64,000 bases of DNA from Oreohelix idahoensis. Lineage: Eukaryota; Mollusca; Gastropoda; Stylommatophora; Oreohelicidae. The stretch spans positions 62,001-126,000 of the forward strand of contig JAMPIV010012204.1 in the NCBI GenBank assembly GCA_024509875.1, read 5' to 3'. Of this stretch, positions 10,875 to 23,275 are shown piece by piece. The position numbers and the translations under genes are program-made. The notes beneath the pieces are model-generated. The model was not told the DNA's origin, made no database searches, and worked only from the letters and a program-made list of their open reading frames with translations. Every line of letters starts with the position of its first letter. Positions within the stretch are counted from its first letter, which is position 1.

Positions 10875-11371
10875 GGTTAACATCGTAGGATTCCAGTTAC
10901 TAACGCTGACGCAAGAGTTATATTTATCGTGTAATCCACCAACAAAAACCTGACAGACCTCAAAGACTGTTCTGTGCCTGATAATTATTGGCGGAACCGT
11001 CTCAATCAATCCTCCCAGTTAACGGCGAACTGATGCATCGCCGCATGGTCAGTTTTCTGAGTAATTTTTTTTTTTTTTTTTTTTTGGAATGGCATTTGTT
11101 TACAACGCTGAGGGCGGGTTTGTTAACATGAGAGCGGGGGAAGGCGCTCCCGTTTTTAACCGGCCCGAAAGGGAAGCAAGGATTAGTAACTGTTACCTAC
11201 CAGGCAGTTCGTAAAAGGGCTACTCAACTAGATTGGGCATAGGACCGCCTACAAATTCCAGTGGAAACTTTGGGTCAAAAACACAATGAAATAAAGGCAG
11301 GGGCATAATTTAAGTGTATGGCACCCGGGTATGTTCATTTATTTGGTACCCCATCCCCATAAGTAAAGACG

Positions 11372-11489
<118 letters not shown>

Positions 11490-12454
11490 TGGAATTATAT
11501 TTTTTAAATGTACAGTACTGTAATAATAGTGTCAGATGGCACCCCCTCCGTGCTGTCACCCGGGGCGGACCACTCCCTCACAGCCCACTTACTACGCCAC
11601 TGAATCAAGGGGAAACAATCGAGAACCAGAAACGCTTGGAGAAAAGAGCTAGCGGCCTACATGAGTATACATACTGAGGATAGAATTAGAGGATTAGAGT
11701 AATATAATATAATACAGATTATTCATTCGTTCAATATGTTCTATGTCCCAATAAACAATGTAACTAAAACAGTGTAAAATAATAAAGTGGAAATAACTTC
11801 ATTAAAGTACGGATTTGAAGATAATGGAAAAAAAGAACTGCGACAAAATGATTGTGTGTCGTATTTGAGGGGACGGGTGTCTGATGATGAATGAGGATGT
11901 GCGGATTTCAATCAATGAGTTTCTTCAAAGTACTAGGTCAACAGGTCTTCGTGTTAGATACAGCTTTAGTAATGACCAACTTTCGTGTGAGACTTACAGT
12001 AGATGTTCTAACGTATCAACGTTATTTTGTTCAAAGATGAATTTCACTGGACGGAAAAACTAATAATATGTTGTGATTTAAATCATAAAACAGGTACAGG
12101 AAAATAAAAAGCTTTAGGGAACTACTTTTATTGTTTTTTTAAATACATGCACTTAAAAAAACAAAACCCTAGAAAATAAATGTTTCATACATTATATGCT
12201 ATAGAATAAACGTGGATGGCTAATTATCATTAATCAGTAATGCGTTGTATCGTTCACAAGTTTATATTTTTAGTGAATTTTGACAGTCTCTAAAGAAACT
12301 AAGACCTGAAGAGCAAAGTCTTCCTTGACGTCGGATATCAAACAGATGTAATGCTCCATGCCAAAAACTTCGGGCAGACTGCGATGGTCTGAAAGTTTAA
12401 AAGAGAGGAGTCTATAGACTAGACAGGAGTTACTTTAATTTCTTTGAGTGTATT

Positions 12455-13087
12455 CAGTGTCCTTAACCCGCCTTACAGCACGTGTCTGGGAAAACCCCAT
12501 ACCCACAGTGAAAACTAAAGCTGTGGTATATGTCGTCTGCGTCACCAGCACGCTGCTTCTCTATGGCAGCGAGACATGGACAGTCTAAGCTAAGCAAGAC
12601 GAAAAGGCTCAATACTTTCCTTCGACAGTATTTACGCCAAGTCCTTGGTATTTCGTGGAAGGACAAAGTGACAACTGTCTAGGTGGTATCACGCGTTGGC
12701 CTTCAAAGCATGTATACACTGCTTAGACAGCGCAGAGTACGTTGGCCTGGCCCTGTCTGCTGCATGGAAGATGGTCGCATCCCCAAAGATATCTTCTACG
12801 AAACACAAGCACATAGCAAAAGAACAGCCGTGCGACCGCCGCTGAGGTTCAGAGTTGTGTACAAGACAGACTTGAAGGCACTGGGCATAAATCCATCAAC
12901 ATGGAAGGAAAAAGCTGCCGCTCACATCAAGTGGAGATGTTCTCTACGCCACCACGTTAGATTGGGCGAAAAGAAGTCCTTACAACAATCAGACGAAAGA
13001 AGAACACGCGAAAGAAACACCAGGAAAAAAAGTCGCATACGGCTATCAATCACCTCAATGGTGATACATACCCATAGTTATGACTGA
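12455..13087 (+). pseudogene. LINE ORF2 C-terminal region, second family
   Basis: Conceptual translation shows LTARVWENPIPTVKTKAVVY and LLLYGSETWTV (about 12465-12588). After frame changes come RLNTFLRQYLRQVLGISWKD (about 12610-12665), LLRQRRVRWPGPVCCMEDGR (12719-12778) and IPKD..., PPLRFRVVYKTDLKALGINP (about 12836-12895). This is the characteristic post-reverse-transcriptase tail of a widespread animal LINE group, with its SLYT-LRQRR-RW-GHV-RM-DGRIPKD block. The last 134 codons (12683-13087) are uninterrupted, but the upstream part holds an in-frame stop near 12588 and shifts. RT itself is missing, so the copy is 5'-truncated. It differs from the family at 8797/9405. Confidence 0.75.
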
Positions 13088-13265
13088 AGGTGACAACTAC
13101 TACTAAACGTCGTAATATTTAACTTAACATATGTTAATTACTCCAAGTAAACAAAATAATATAGGTCAAATGCGCACTCACAAGACGAAAGGAGAACACA
13201 AGACAACGGGAAAGTATTTCTATGTTCAGTTACTTAAGTAGACTCTCGTCTGCTTTTTTCAACAG

Positions 13266-13402
13266 CGTCCGATTAGCAAAGTGGTTAGTGTGCGGGCCTT
13301 TCGGCGGCAAAATTATCAGGTTCCTGGATCCAAACCTGGTATCATCACGCTGCAGTACTTAGATGGGAATGGGTACCTGAATCTGCTCTCGAAGGTAAAG
13401 GC
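13266..13402 (+). mobile_element. tRNA-derived SINE fragment, cut by mariner
   Basis: An A-box-like GATTAGCAAAGTGGTTAGTG (13271-13290) and a B-box-like GGATCCAAACC precede GATGGGAATGGGTACCTG and CGAAGGTAAAGGCTGC, which match the body of the other SINEs here. The sequence then switches abruptly to mariner-derived sequence at about 13403. Confidence 0.55.
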
Positions 13403-14255
<853 letters not shown>

Positions 14256-14279
14256 TAAGATGTGGGAATAAAAGGATAT

Positions 14280-14551
14280 AGTATGCAAGAAGATCAGCAG
14301 GCATGGATAACATAAAAATTGAAATGATAGAAGCTCTGGAGAGCTTTGGTATAGATACAATCACAGAAATATGCAACGATATATACAATACAGGATATTT
14401 ACCACACGACATGAAGACATCAGTTTTTATAACACTCCCCAAAAAACCAAATGCAACAGAATGTTCATACTTCAGAACAATCAGCCTGATGAGTCATGCA
14501 ATTAAGATACTGCTCAAAATCATACAGGAAAGAATAAAAAGTAAAGTAGAC
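14280..14551 (+). pseudogene. RTE/BovB-like LINE reverse transcriptase, 5' part
   Basis: The frame reads ARRSAGMDNIKIEMIEALES, then EICNDIYNTGYLPHDMKTSV, then ITLPKKPNATECSYFRTISL and KILLKIIQERIKSKVD. These are the N-terminal RT blocks of RTE/BovB-type LINEs (the PKK-NA-EC--FRTISL-SH---K-LLKII signature). It ends exactly where LTR element A begins (14552). The frame resumes with SEIQEEQFGFRRNSGTRE at 36392, so the two pieces are one LINE copy. The endonuclease domain is missing (5' truncation at the TA repeat). Confidence 0.85.
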
Positions 14552-15427
14552 TGTCGTGAGAAATTAAATCCACATATATAAATTAAAACGTAAATGTAAA
14601 GCCTAACAAATAACTTCAATAAAAGGAAAGAAGAATGGTAAAGAACAGTGCTGTCACAATGACTGTACTCGAAATCCCCCTTGTTTTCTACTTCGTCTGC
14701 AAATTGTAACGTTTCACGTTGATAGTAAAAGCCTACTGCTTCAATACCCACTTTCTACGATAAAACGTGTACTGCCTTTCTAAGAAAAACCTTGAGATAC
14801 GCAGCTGACCTAGATTTAAAATTCCATTCATGTCATTTTATACACTACGTTACCAAAAAAACGAAAGACAGATGGACTAAAGATAGAAAGAAAGGGAGAG
14901 GCTGAAAGCCGGAACGCAGGCAATACTACCACAGTCGCGCGATACACAATTACTACCATCACGCGTGTAAGGCCACATGCACTAGCTTTTTTTCAAATCG
15001 ACAGTGATAAAAAACACTACCCATACGAGAGTTAGTTTTTAAAAACCTGAAAATTCTTATTAGGAAATATGACATTATACTGGTTTACGTTTGAAAACAT
15101 TACAGTACCCAGACACCACATCGTATTCGAAGTGAACAGGAGGTAGTAGAAAATGCATATTTTGAACGCAGCCCCTTAGCCCCATTAAATTTATATATTT
15201 GGGTTCCTTAGGACTTGCTGACAAATAATATGTTAAACGTTACGCAAATAGTCTAGGAATTACCAAATTATAGCCAAAAGAAATAGTGAGGGATGTCAGA
15301 CAACACCCAAATCAGAATCGCTCAGTGGCAGATTTTCACCCCACCATTGTACGGGAAATGGGTCTCCATGTTAAATCCGATTTGATTGGAGCGCAATAAA
15401 TGTAAGGCTAAACACGATTAGTCGGGC

Positions 15428-15435
15428 TATAAATA
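15428..15435 (+). promoter_or_regulatory. TATA-like box in element A 5' LTR
   Basis: TATAAATA in the U3-like part, conserved at 34860-34867 in the 3' LTR. It probably drives transcription of the element, with a start around 15460. Confidence 0.5.
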
Positions 15436-15611
15436 CTATCTTCTGTTGTCAGGGGAAACGGGAGGAGTACTTTTTTTCAAACGATTGGGTAAACATGGCA
15501 CGATTGGTTAGACCCGCGAATATAGTCAATCAGAGGCGTCAGGTCACCACCACATGTTCAAATAAACTTACTACAGAACCAGTGCGTTGAGCGCCAGTGC
15601 ATATTTTTCTA

Positions 15612-15617
15612 AATAAA
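15612..15617 (+). promoter_or_regulatory. Poly(A) signal in element A 5' LTR
   Basis: AATAAA, conserved at 35044-35049 in the 3' LTR. Its position downstream of the TATA box fits the end of R. Confidence 0.5.
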
Positions 15618-16771
15618 AGCCTGGGACATCGGCAGATCGAATTGTGTTATATTCAGTGCCAGTCAACGTAATTCTGTATTATTTCCATGAATTGTGGTAA
15701 GCTTGAAATATTTGATATCTTTTTAATGAAAATTGAATGTAAATTGATAATTTATGTCTGTATATATGTGTGGTTCAGTAGCGAACATGAGGTAAAGCCT
15801 ATATAGTGCTCCAGCCTGAACAGAAGGTGTCGGAGGAAAGTAAAACTACATGGAATTGCCAAACAGTACACTGACACCTATATTATTGACTAGAAAGAAA
15901 TAATGCTGGAATTGCAGAGGCGTGGTAACCATTAGGGAGGAATATACTGTTGAAAATTGTTTCAGATGAAGATAGCAGTTGGCCTACCGCTCTGAACTCA
16001 GTGTTTGTTATGTATTGTGCTCAGTGTAGAAATAGAGTATAAATTGGTTCTGAAATAGGAGGTACAACCTTCTTGTTTCAGGGACTGTGGTCCTAAAGTT
16101 ATTGAGCAGCACCTGGTCAGAGCTTTGCTGAATCCAGAGGCGGACAGCATACTCCTTGGTCCATATAGCAAACAGTGAGGTGTCTCCAGAACACAGGGGA
16201 GCAATCGAGCAGAGGAGTCTTTTCCTGCCGCCATCACGAAAGATAAGCTTATGTGGCCAGCGGAGCTCAACATTATGTAACCCCATCTTAAACTGACATT
16301 GTATAAAAATAAGAGGGGAAATTAATTGTTTTAATGAACGGAACTGAGAACATCTCCAATACTAGTTCCAACAGAAACAAACACTTGAAGTCATGATGAC
16401 AAATAACAACATAGCTTGAAAAAACAAAACCAGTATTACCTCATATTACTACTACACAACTGACACACATAGGATAATATTAATAAGATATGTCACTACC
16501 AGATTCATATTGATAAATTCTGTACATATAACTTGTAATTAAAATTGATTGTGATTCCTGGTTCACTTTGTATTTGAATCAGGACACATATATATTAGTG
16601 ACAGTAATTAGTACATATTTATATTTGAAAATTTACCAGTGCCTCATTTAAGAATAGTCTTATAGAGTGTTAAATGTGTGTGAGTGTCACAGTGTTGTCA
16701 CGTGTGGTAGAATAAATTAAATTGTTTATCTGTCTGTTGTTGTTGTGACTTACACTTCATCATATACATAC

Positions 16772-17878
16772 TGTTGCGTACGTTTTACCTAAGGGGGTAG
16801 TCTTCGGTCCTGCCAATGTACGCACCAGTCTTGATATAGTTATATTATTTGTGCGTACGTTTTATTCACGCACCGACGTGCACAATGCAGAGTATGAGTT
16901 GCTCTTTGCGCACGGGTAACCTAGTTGAGGATTATGACGTCAGCTGTTGTAAGGGCAAGATGGACTCTCTCTCTCTGCCCGTATGTTATTATTTTGATTC
17001 TGAACAATTCGATGGAAGAATTGTTATGAAGGATTTTGTTGGGTCTTCAGGGTGAAGCCAACATGCAGTTCAATACGTAAGTTTCGTTTGAACCTTCATG
17101 TATATTAATACGTCTATGAATAAAGTGGAACAGATGATCATCACTGGATTCTAGCGGGAATCCATATGTTACTGGATTCCTAGAATGGAACAGTTGAGAT
17201 CTTTACTTCACTGTAATATTTCGTAGTGGGAAGTCCTACGAGTAAAGGATAACTATTTGATCATATCTTGAATATTGGATATTTTGTAATGCCTATGCCA
17301 AGGTCGTGGCATATTTTGTAGGAGAGGTTAGTCAACTGAAGTCGCTAACCTGATTGTATTTTCGTGTAGGACTTTTATGGATTATATCAAACTGTATAGA
17401 TTATTGTAAGGAGAAAGTCTGGGATTTAAACAAGTATTATATGGAAGCGTCATCCATGAGCATGAATCCGTTTACTGTTACAGACGTCCTTGGAACAAGG
17501 TTAACGGACATTACCTTAATGTATCTCAAATGACAACTGTTTGGGAATCCTAGTCACTTGGATAGAAAAGGTCTTGATTGATAAAGAAATCTACAGGAAT
17601 GTATTATTATCAACAATAACTATAATTATGATGCTCTCATCGTTTGTCTTGATCGTGTCGTTGATTGCCGTTTGTCATTCGTCAATAAACCTGAATAACT
17701 TTTACCAACGAGTTGATTATAGTCATGAATTGGCCAATTGCCTACCACTCGTTGGAATTTGATTGAATAACCTTTTGACAACTTTTCATTGAAACCATTC
17801 GCGTGTCTAAGCTAGTCATTGATACATCTACCACTAGCATACCGTTTCTCTCAACTACCATCACAAAAGAACCCAACA
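16772..17878. mobile_element. Solo LTR of another retrotransposon
   Basis: It begins TGTTGCGTACG and ends ACCCAACA, so the termini form a TGTTG...CAACA inverted pair. It is flanked by the exact 5-bp duplication CATAC (16767-16771 and 17879-17883). The uninterrupted 3' LTR of element A shows the empty site with a single CATAC (around 36200). No coding region lies inside. The family is unknown; it was probably left by LTR-LTR recombination after insertion. Confidence 0.85.
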
Positions 17879-18049
17879 CATACCCTAGACATTCAACGTA
17901 GTCATCACAATATTCCAGAATAATTCTGACTGAGGTATAAATATGTGGTAGCAAGTAAGGTCATCTGTAATACACTACCCTTATTAGATACAGATACCTT
18001 CACAGCTGATCTCAGTCAGTACACTAAGTCACCTATAAATATTTATAAT

Positions 18050-20291
18050 TGTAGTGGTGTTTGATGGTATTGTATGATGGTGTTATTACTAAATGTAAAT
18101 TGTATGAGGCCAGCTGTGAAGGCTCCTGAGATAAAATGTAGTGGTGAATTGTCAGAAGGCCTTTCTTGCTACCACTACGACCTCACACTTAATTTTTTTT
18201 AATGAATGTGGCTACGTAAAGTGTCTAGGGTTATGATATGTAGTGTGGTGTACTGGATTATAAATATACCCACAGATATTAACAAGACTAATAATATTAA
18301 TAAATGTTAAAATACACTGAACTAACTCACGTGTGTAAAATTTTTTGATATAAGTATATTACATTTATTTTGTTCTGTGTCAATTTTTTTAGGTTGACCA
18401 GAACTTAAAAGGATTTAGAGATTATGAAAAGAAATGCATAGAATATTATATCATAAATGCAATAGTGTACATATATATGTACTATACTAGTTAGTTTTAT
18501 TAAAATGTTCTAGTATTCATCTACTTGGGGGATAGTACTGTTTGTGCTGTTGGGGTGGCCTCATCACACCTGTCTATATTGACTACACAGTGTCCAGAAA
18601 ATGGTGGGAATCTTTATGGGGTTCTTAGTAACTAAAGGGCGTTGGTGAAAGTCCAGCAGACCAGAGGCTCACTCATCTGGTAGTTGTCGCTCTGGTGCTG
18701 AAATCAGGTGGTCCCACCTCTCCGTGCTGGCGGGCAATAATGGTGGTCTCTGTCACAAATACTGCACAGATACACTCGAGTAAAGTCACCAACTGAATAG
18801 ACCCTGCTTTGTGGACGACAGAAACTCGCAGCTCTGCAATCAAAGTATGGGCCATGTGTCAAAATCTATTCTCTACCCACGTCTGGACACAACACTGACA
18901 CAACAACCACATCATACAGACAGGTCAGATCTCTCTGACCAAACAGCACATTTACCATGGTGGTTTTACATCAGCTAGATCCTCCCAGACCATAGATCCT
19001 GAAAAATGTTTATTAGTTTTCGGCCCTAAAAGAGGATAGGTAATATGTATCATTATTCTCAACACTTGATCTGTCTTGCATAATCCTTGCTGGAGTTTAT
19101 GTACATTGTTGGTCCCTAGACCCTGACTAGGGCGGGGGGTCTAGAGCAAATCCCTACTTGTTTGTAAGGCTAGATTTCGATATGGCAGTATCAAATCACT
19201 CGAACATGAAACAATATTCAAAATATATAAGGAAATAATTTCAATCTTACCAGATTATGAATAAATAACACAGAATTGCTAGCAAAACTCAGCTGAGCTG
19301 CTGGCTATAGTATGGCGTCCCTAAATTTATTTCACTTGCTTTCATATGGAATCACCACACTTTAAAATCTGTGTCTATCACTGAACAACTATTGAAGAAT
19401 GGCCCCACTTTCGCGTCTGAGCGCTAATGATATGATTGTCTGTGGCCAATCACTGCCTCGGTTTATTTTAAATTTCAAATTTCCTACCATAAAGTCATTT
19501 CAGTCATGCTTCAGTCAAGTATGGATGTTTATCTGTTAGTCTGTCCGTCTCTACTTGTGTTTCTAAAAAAAATGTGCTTGTTTTTTGAACCAACCTTTCT
19601 CTCTCCCCTCCAAAATTTTGTCGTTAAAAGTTATATTTAGACACAGCCACCACAATATCCCCTTTCCTCCATACCACGTAGATTTGAACACCTGCGTCCA
19701 AGGTCGTGTTTTTGTGTGCAAATTGCGACACTTTTTTTTATTCAACACAGTCTGTCGATGATGTGAACTACACTGTCTTTTGTCATTATCTTCAATATTA
19801 TCTATCCGTTTGTAAAATTAAGACCATCTTAGTTCACTGCTCAGAATAGGCCATCCGGCCAGCTAATTTTTATATTCCTAACATTAATATTAAGAAAAAA
19901 TTACTTTTTAATTTTTGTAATATTCCTAACATCTGCGTTTTACCGCTCCATTCAAATCAAAAGCTTGGTATCGCAAAAGCGTCCAATAAATGACTGTGGC
20001 GTATTATATCTAAGGTCCCTTCTGTCGAGTTGCTTACTTTTTATGTCAACTTGGGAAACGTGACTTTTCTCCGTTTCCCCCCCAATTGCGTCTCCTTAGC
20101 CTTTCCAGTCATATTTTTTTTTTCTTTTTGATCCGCCGTTCCCCTCCTGTCTAGCAAGTCAATTATTATGGAGGATGATGACCCGCGGTCTAGGCGATCA
20201 TGTACATCAGCAGCCTACGCATTATGTTTTTTATCCTTAAATGTTATCTTTGGAGGGATTTTACCGTTGTATCTCTGTCAATTTCACTACA
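18050..20291 (-). repeat. Element B 3' LTR
   Basis: A near-identical copy of 24976-26875, but with 340 extra bases (19935-20274). The extra segment is bounded by ATCT at both sides, suggesting a microhomology deletion in the other LTR. A minus-strand open frame (18673-18855) recurs at 25601-25783; I assign it no function. Confidence 0.92.
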
Positions 20292-20304
20292 CATCTCCCC
20301 ACTT
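20292..20304 (-). promoter_or_regulatory. Polypurine tract of element B
   Basis: In sense AAGTGGGGAGATG, immediately before the 3' LTR. It is equivalent to AAGTGGGGAGGATT of element A (33971-33984) and would prime plus-strand DNA synthesis. Confidence 0.7.
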
Positions 20305-20378
20305 GAAAACATGCCTATGGCAAGTTCCAAAACCAGCGATACACATAGGTAAAATTACTCCTCACGTCTGCCACTACT

Positions 20379-21479
20379 CTAATTTTGATCACAGGGGTGC
20401 CGACTGAGGAAATCTGCACCGACATTCAATTTGCCTGGGATATATTGGATACTAAACTGATAAGGTTGAAGCAATAAAGACCACCTCAGCAATCTTGCGT
20501 TTTCATGCTTAGCCTGAGACAAGAACACGAGAGGCTGATGGTCCGTCTCCACCACAAATGTCCTACCATACAGATAGATTTGAAACTTCTTTATTGCCCA
20601 GATTAATGCTAAACATTCTTTTTCGCTTGTGGAGTATCCTTGTTCCGCCTTATTCAATTTGCGGCTTGCATAAGCGACTGGTTTCAGTTCCCCATCAGGT
20701 GAAGATGATCTTTGCAACAAAGCCCCTCCGAGTCCTACATTACTTGCATCAGTTCTTAAGACAAAGTCCTGTGTCAAATCAGGCAGTTTGAGAATAGGCT
20801 TGCTAGTGAGTTTTTCCTTTAACTCTTGAAATGCTAGTTCACATTGTGCAGTCCAAATAATTTTATCTGGAAGTCCCTTGCGAGTCAAATCAGTCAGAGG
20901 AGCACATATAGCGTTAAAATTCTTGATGTATTTCTGATAAAATCCGCATAACGACACAAACGATCGCACGTCCTTTTTTGTTTGCGGCCTAGGTGCTCTC
21001 TGCAGTTTTTCCAAGTTCTTAGGATCAGGGGTCATATTACCCTGATATACAGTGTGTCCCAAGAATTCCAACTCTTTGCATCCAATACAACATTTTGTGG
21101 GCCTAGCAGTTAAGTTTGCCTCCCGAAGTCTATCAAACAACATCTCCAGAGCTTCAATGTGTTCTGCAAATGTCTCGGTGGCGACGAGAATATCATCCAT
21201 GAAATTTGTGATACAGGGGTTATTCAGGGGATCCAACAATTTTCGCATCATCCTTGAAAACACACTCGGAGCATTTTTCAGTCCGAATGGTAGCATATTG
21301 AATTCATAATGTCCATCCGAAGTGCTAAAAGCCAAATAAGGTCTCACTTCAGGCTTCACTGGGATCTGGTAATAGCCTTTACTAAGATCCACTTTTGAAA
21401 AATATTTTGCCTTGTTCAGTCTGGCAAATAACTGTTTTTGTGTCTGGTAATGGATCCACTTGTCCTTCTGTGACAGCAT
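20379..21479 (-). pseudogene. Element B reverse transcriptase and RNase H part of pol
   Basis: A 366-codon frame, ending HPCDQN-stop, that continues the frame ending near 21420 after a one-base shift. Reverse transcriptase motifs are FSKVDLSKGYYQIPV, LPFGLKNAPSVFSRMM and the catalytic FMDD box (FMDDILVATE). The connection region has FLGHTVYQGNMTPDPKN and VRSFVSLCGFYQKYIKNF. RNase H has the acidic residues in VLRTDASNVGLG, TSEKECLALIWAI, VVETDHQPLVFL and GADFLSR. It would copy element RNA into DNA and degrade the RNA in cytoplasmic particles. The frame starts downstream of the true RT N-terminus; the N-terminal RT motifs (VVLLRKPSGEHRLCIDYRKL) lie in the neighbouring frame at about 21470-21550. 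There is no env or chromodomain after it. Confidence 0.9.
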
Positions 21480-22668
21480 TCAGTTTCCTGTAATCTATGC
21501 ACAGTCTGTGTTCCCCAGACGGTTTTCTCAACAAAACGACACTAGAACTAAAAGATGATTCACTGTGCGAAATAATCCCCTCCTTCAACAAATACTCTAT
21601 TTCTTCCTTCAATGCCTTCTCCTTCGCGAACGGAATAGAATAGGCTCTCATACAGATTGGGTTTGAGTCTACCAGTTTCATGTCATACTGTAGCAAATTT
21701 GTATGGCCTGGTTTATCTGTTAATACATCTGTATGTTCCTCCAGAACTTGTTGAACTCTCTCCCTCTGGTTTTTAGTCAGGTGCTTACTGACTTTTACCT
21801 GTGCTGCTGTTTCACAAGGATGTAATGGGTATTCATGTGAGGTGAGTGGTTCTTTTTGCATCTGGGTTGCAATAGCCAAGGTCAATAAGGGGGTGCTTTC
21901 CTGGAGTGGTCTGTCCAGATACTTCTTTAACAGGTTTACATGATAAACTTTTTCCTTCCCCTTTTTGTCAATTTTATAGTTTGTTCTAGACACCTTCTCT
22001 AGAACCGTATATGGACCTTGCCAACCAATTTGTAATTTATTCTGGCTTCCGGGTAGTAGAAGCAGCACCTTCTCTCCGACTGCCAGTTCCCTGTCCTTTG
22101 CCTTCCTATTAAAATATGCTGCATGTTTCTTCCTGGCTTGTTTCAAATTATCATTTGCCAGTTTCCATCCAGCTTTCAAACGAGTGGTCAGTTCGTTCAC
22201 ATATTGATACGATGAGGTAACAGTCTCTTCCGCCTTCTCATCTGTCCAGGTCCTTAATAACGCTTCTAATGGACCTTTTATTGGCCTCCCAAATAGCAGA
22301 GTTGCGGGAGCCATCCCGGTTGAACTATGTGGTACCTCCCGGTACGCAAACAATGCGGCGGGCAGGAATTGATCCCACAGATCCGGTTTTTCGTGTGCCA
22401 GCTTTCTCAGGATAGAAATGAGAGTCCCGTTGAACCTCTCTACCTGGCCGTTCCCTTGTGGATGGTACGGACTACAATGAAAGTGTCTGGCTTGAAATAG
22501 CTTAAAAACTTCTTCCGTTAGTTTCCCCTTGAACTGAGATCCATTATCCGTCAAGATTTGATGCGGGAATCCTAATCGGGTAAATATTGTAAGTAGTGCC
22601 TCTGCTACATGTTTTGAATCAATTGATGGCAGGGCTACCGCCTCTCCCCACATAGAACAAGTGTCCAC
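21420..22668 (-). pseudogene. Element B integrase core, GPY/F domain and RT N-terminus
   Basis: Starting in sense at 22668: integrase core with the second catalytic D in LTDNGSQFKG and the glutamate in GNGQVERFNGTL, 35 residues apart (D35E). Then comes SSTGMAPATLLFGRP and a GPY/F-like module (KVLLLLPGSQ, IGWQGPYTVLEKV). A linker leads into the RT N-terminus with IPFAKEKALKEEIEYLLKEG and LCIDYRKLNAVTEG. Integrase therefore sits directly upstream of RT in one reading frame. The first catalytic D (VAVDIVGP) is in the preceding frame, because of a one-base length change near 22685. A second shift near 21440 breaks the frame before the RT palm. Confidence 0.9.
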
Positions 22669-23275
22669 CAGAGTAAGGATGTAACTGTTTCCTCCTCTTG
22701 GTCCGAGTGAGAGGTCCTACAATATCCACTGCAACCCTCTCAAAAGGTGTTCCCACTATGGGCATTTCCCCTAGAGTTGCAGGAGCAGTCCAGTGCTTTG
22801 GAGCTACCCTTTGACATTCTGGGCAGGATTTGACATATCTTTTTATATCCTCCGTTATCCCTGGCCAGAAGTAATGACAAGCTATACGCTGTCCTGTGGC
22901 GCTGATCCCCATGTGACCACTGAAGGGAATCGCATGCCCGAGTTCCATCACTTTATCTCTATATGAAGTGGGAAGAACCAGCTGGTTGTGACCATTTGTT
23001 CCAGTTCCGGCCTTCCTGTATAAGAGTTTGTTCTTCATGAAATATTCCCCCTTGCTCGGAGGTGTGTGGCATTTGGGCGGTTTTTTAAAACAGGGCTTGA
23101 GTGTCCTATCCTCAGCCTGCGCCTTCCTCATCTCCTCTGGATGAGCATTTATAGGTTCACCTTCTTCCTCCTTCTTCTGTGACCTGGTCTGCACTGTCGC
23201 CATGATCACAGGTTTCTCGGGATTCCCCAAGAAGACGTATCTACACCCCAATATCAGAGGGTAGATTGGTTTCAT
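22640..23275 (-). pseudogene. Element B protease end and integrase zinc-binding domain
   Basis: This frame begins with the C-terminal part of the protease (PIYPLILGCRYVFLG) and passes without a stop through a charged linker. It then enters the integrase H2C2 domain (H in GHAIPFSGHMG, WPGITEDIKRYV, then CPECQR) and the start of the core (FERVAVDIVGP, first catalytic D). Frames change at about 23268 (from Gag-protease) and about 22685 (into the core); both are single-base length differences in short A-runs when compared with element A. Unlike in A, no stop separates protease from integrase. Confidence 0.88.

Larger units (their letters stand above)
14552..18049 (+). repeat. Element A 5' LTR, interrupted
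   Basis: It matches the 3' LTR base for base over most of its length, except that a 1107-bp solo LTR plus a 5-bp duplication sits at 16772-17883. The last 16 bases (26881-26896) are displaced to the far side of element B. The order of signals is TATA-like TATAAATA, then AATAAA about 180 bp later. Confidence 0.92.

Noticed and set aside
13385..13402. Second mariner inverted repeat (GAAGGTAAAGGC)
   Set aside because: It only partly resembles the 14089-14118 terminus and matches the SINE body better.
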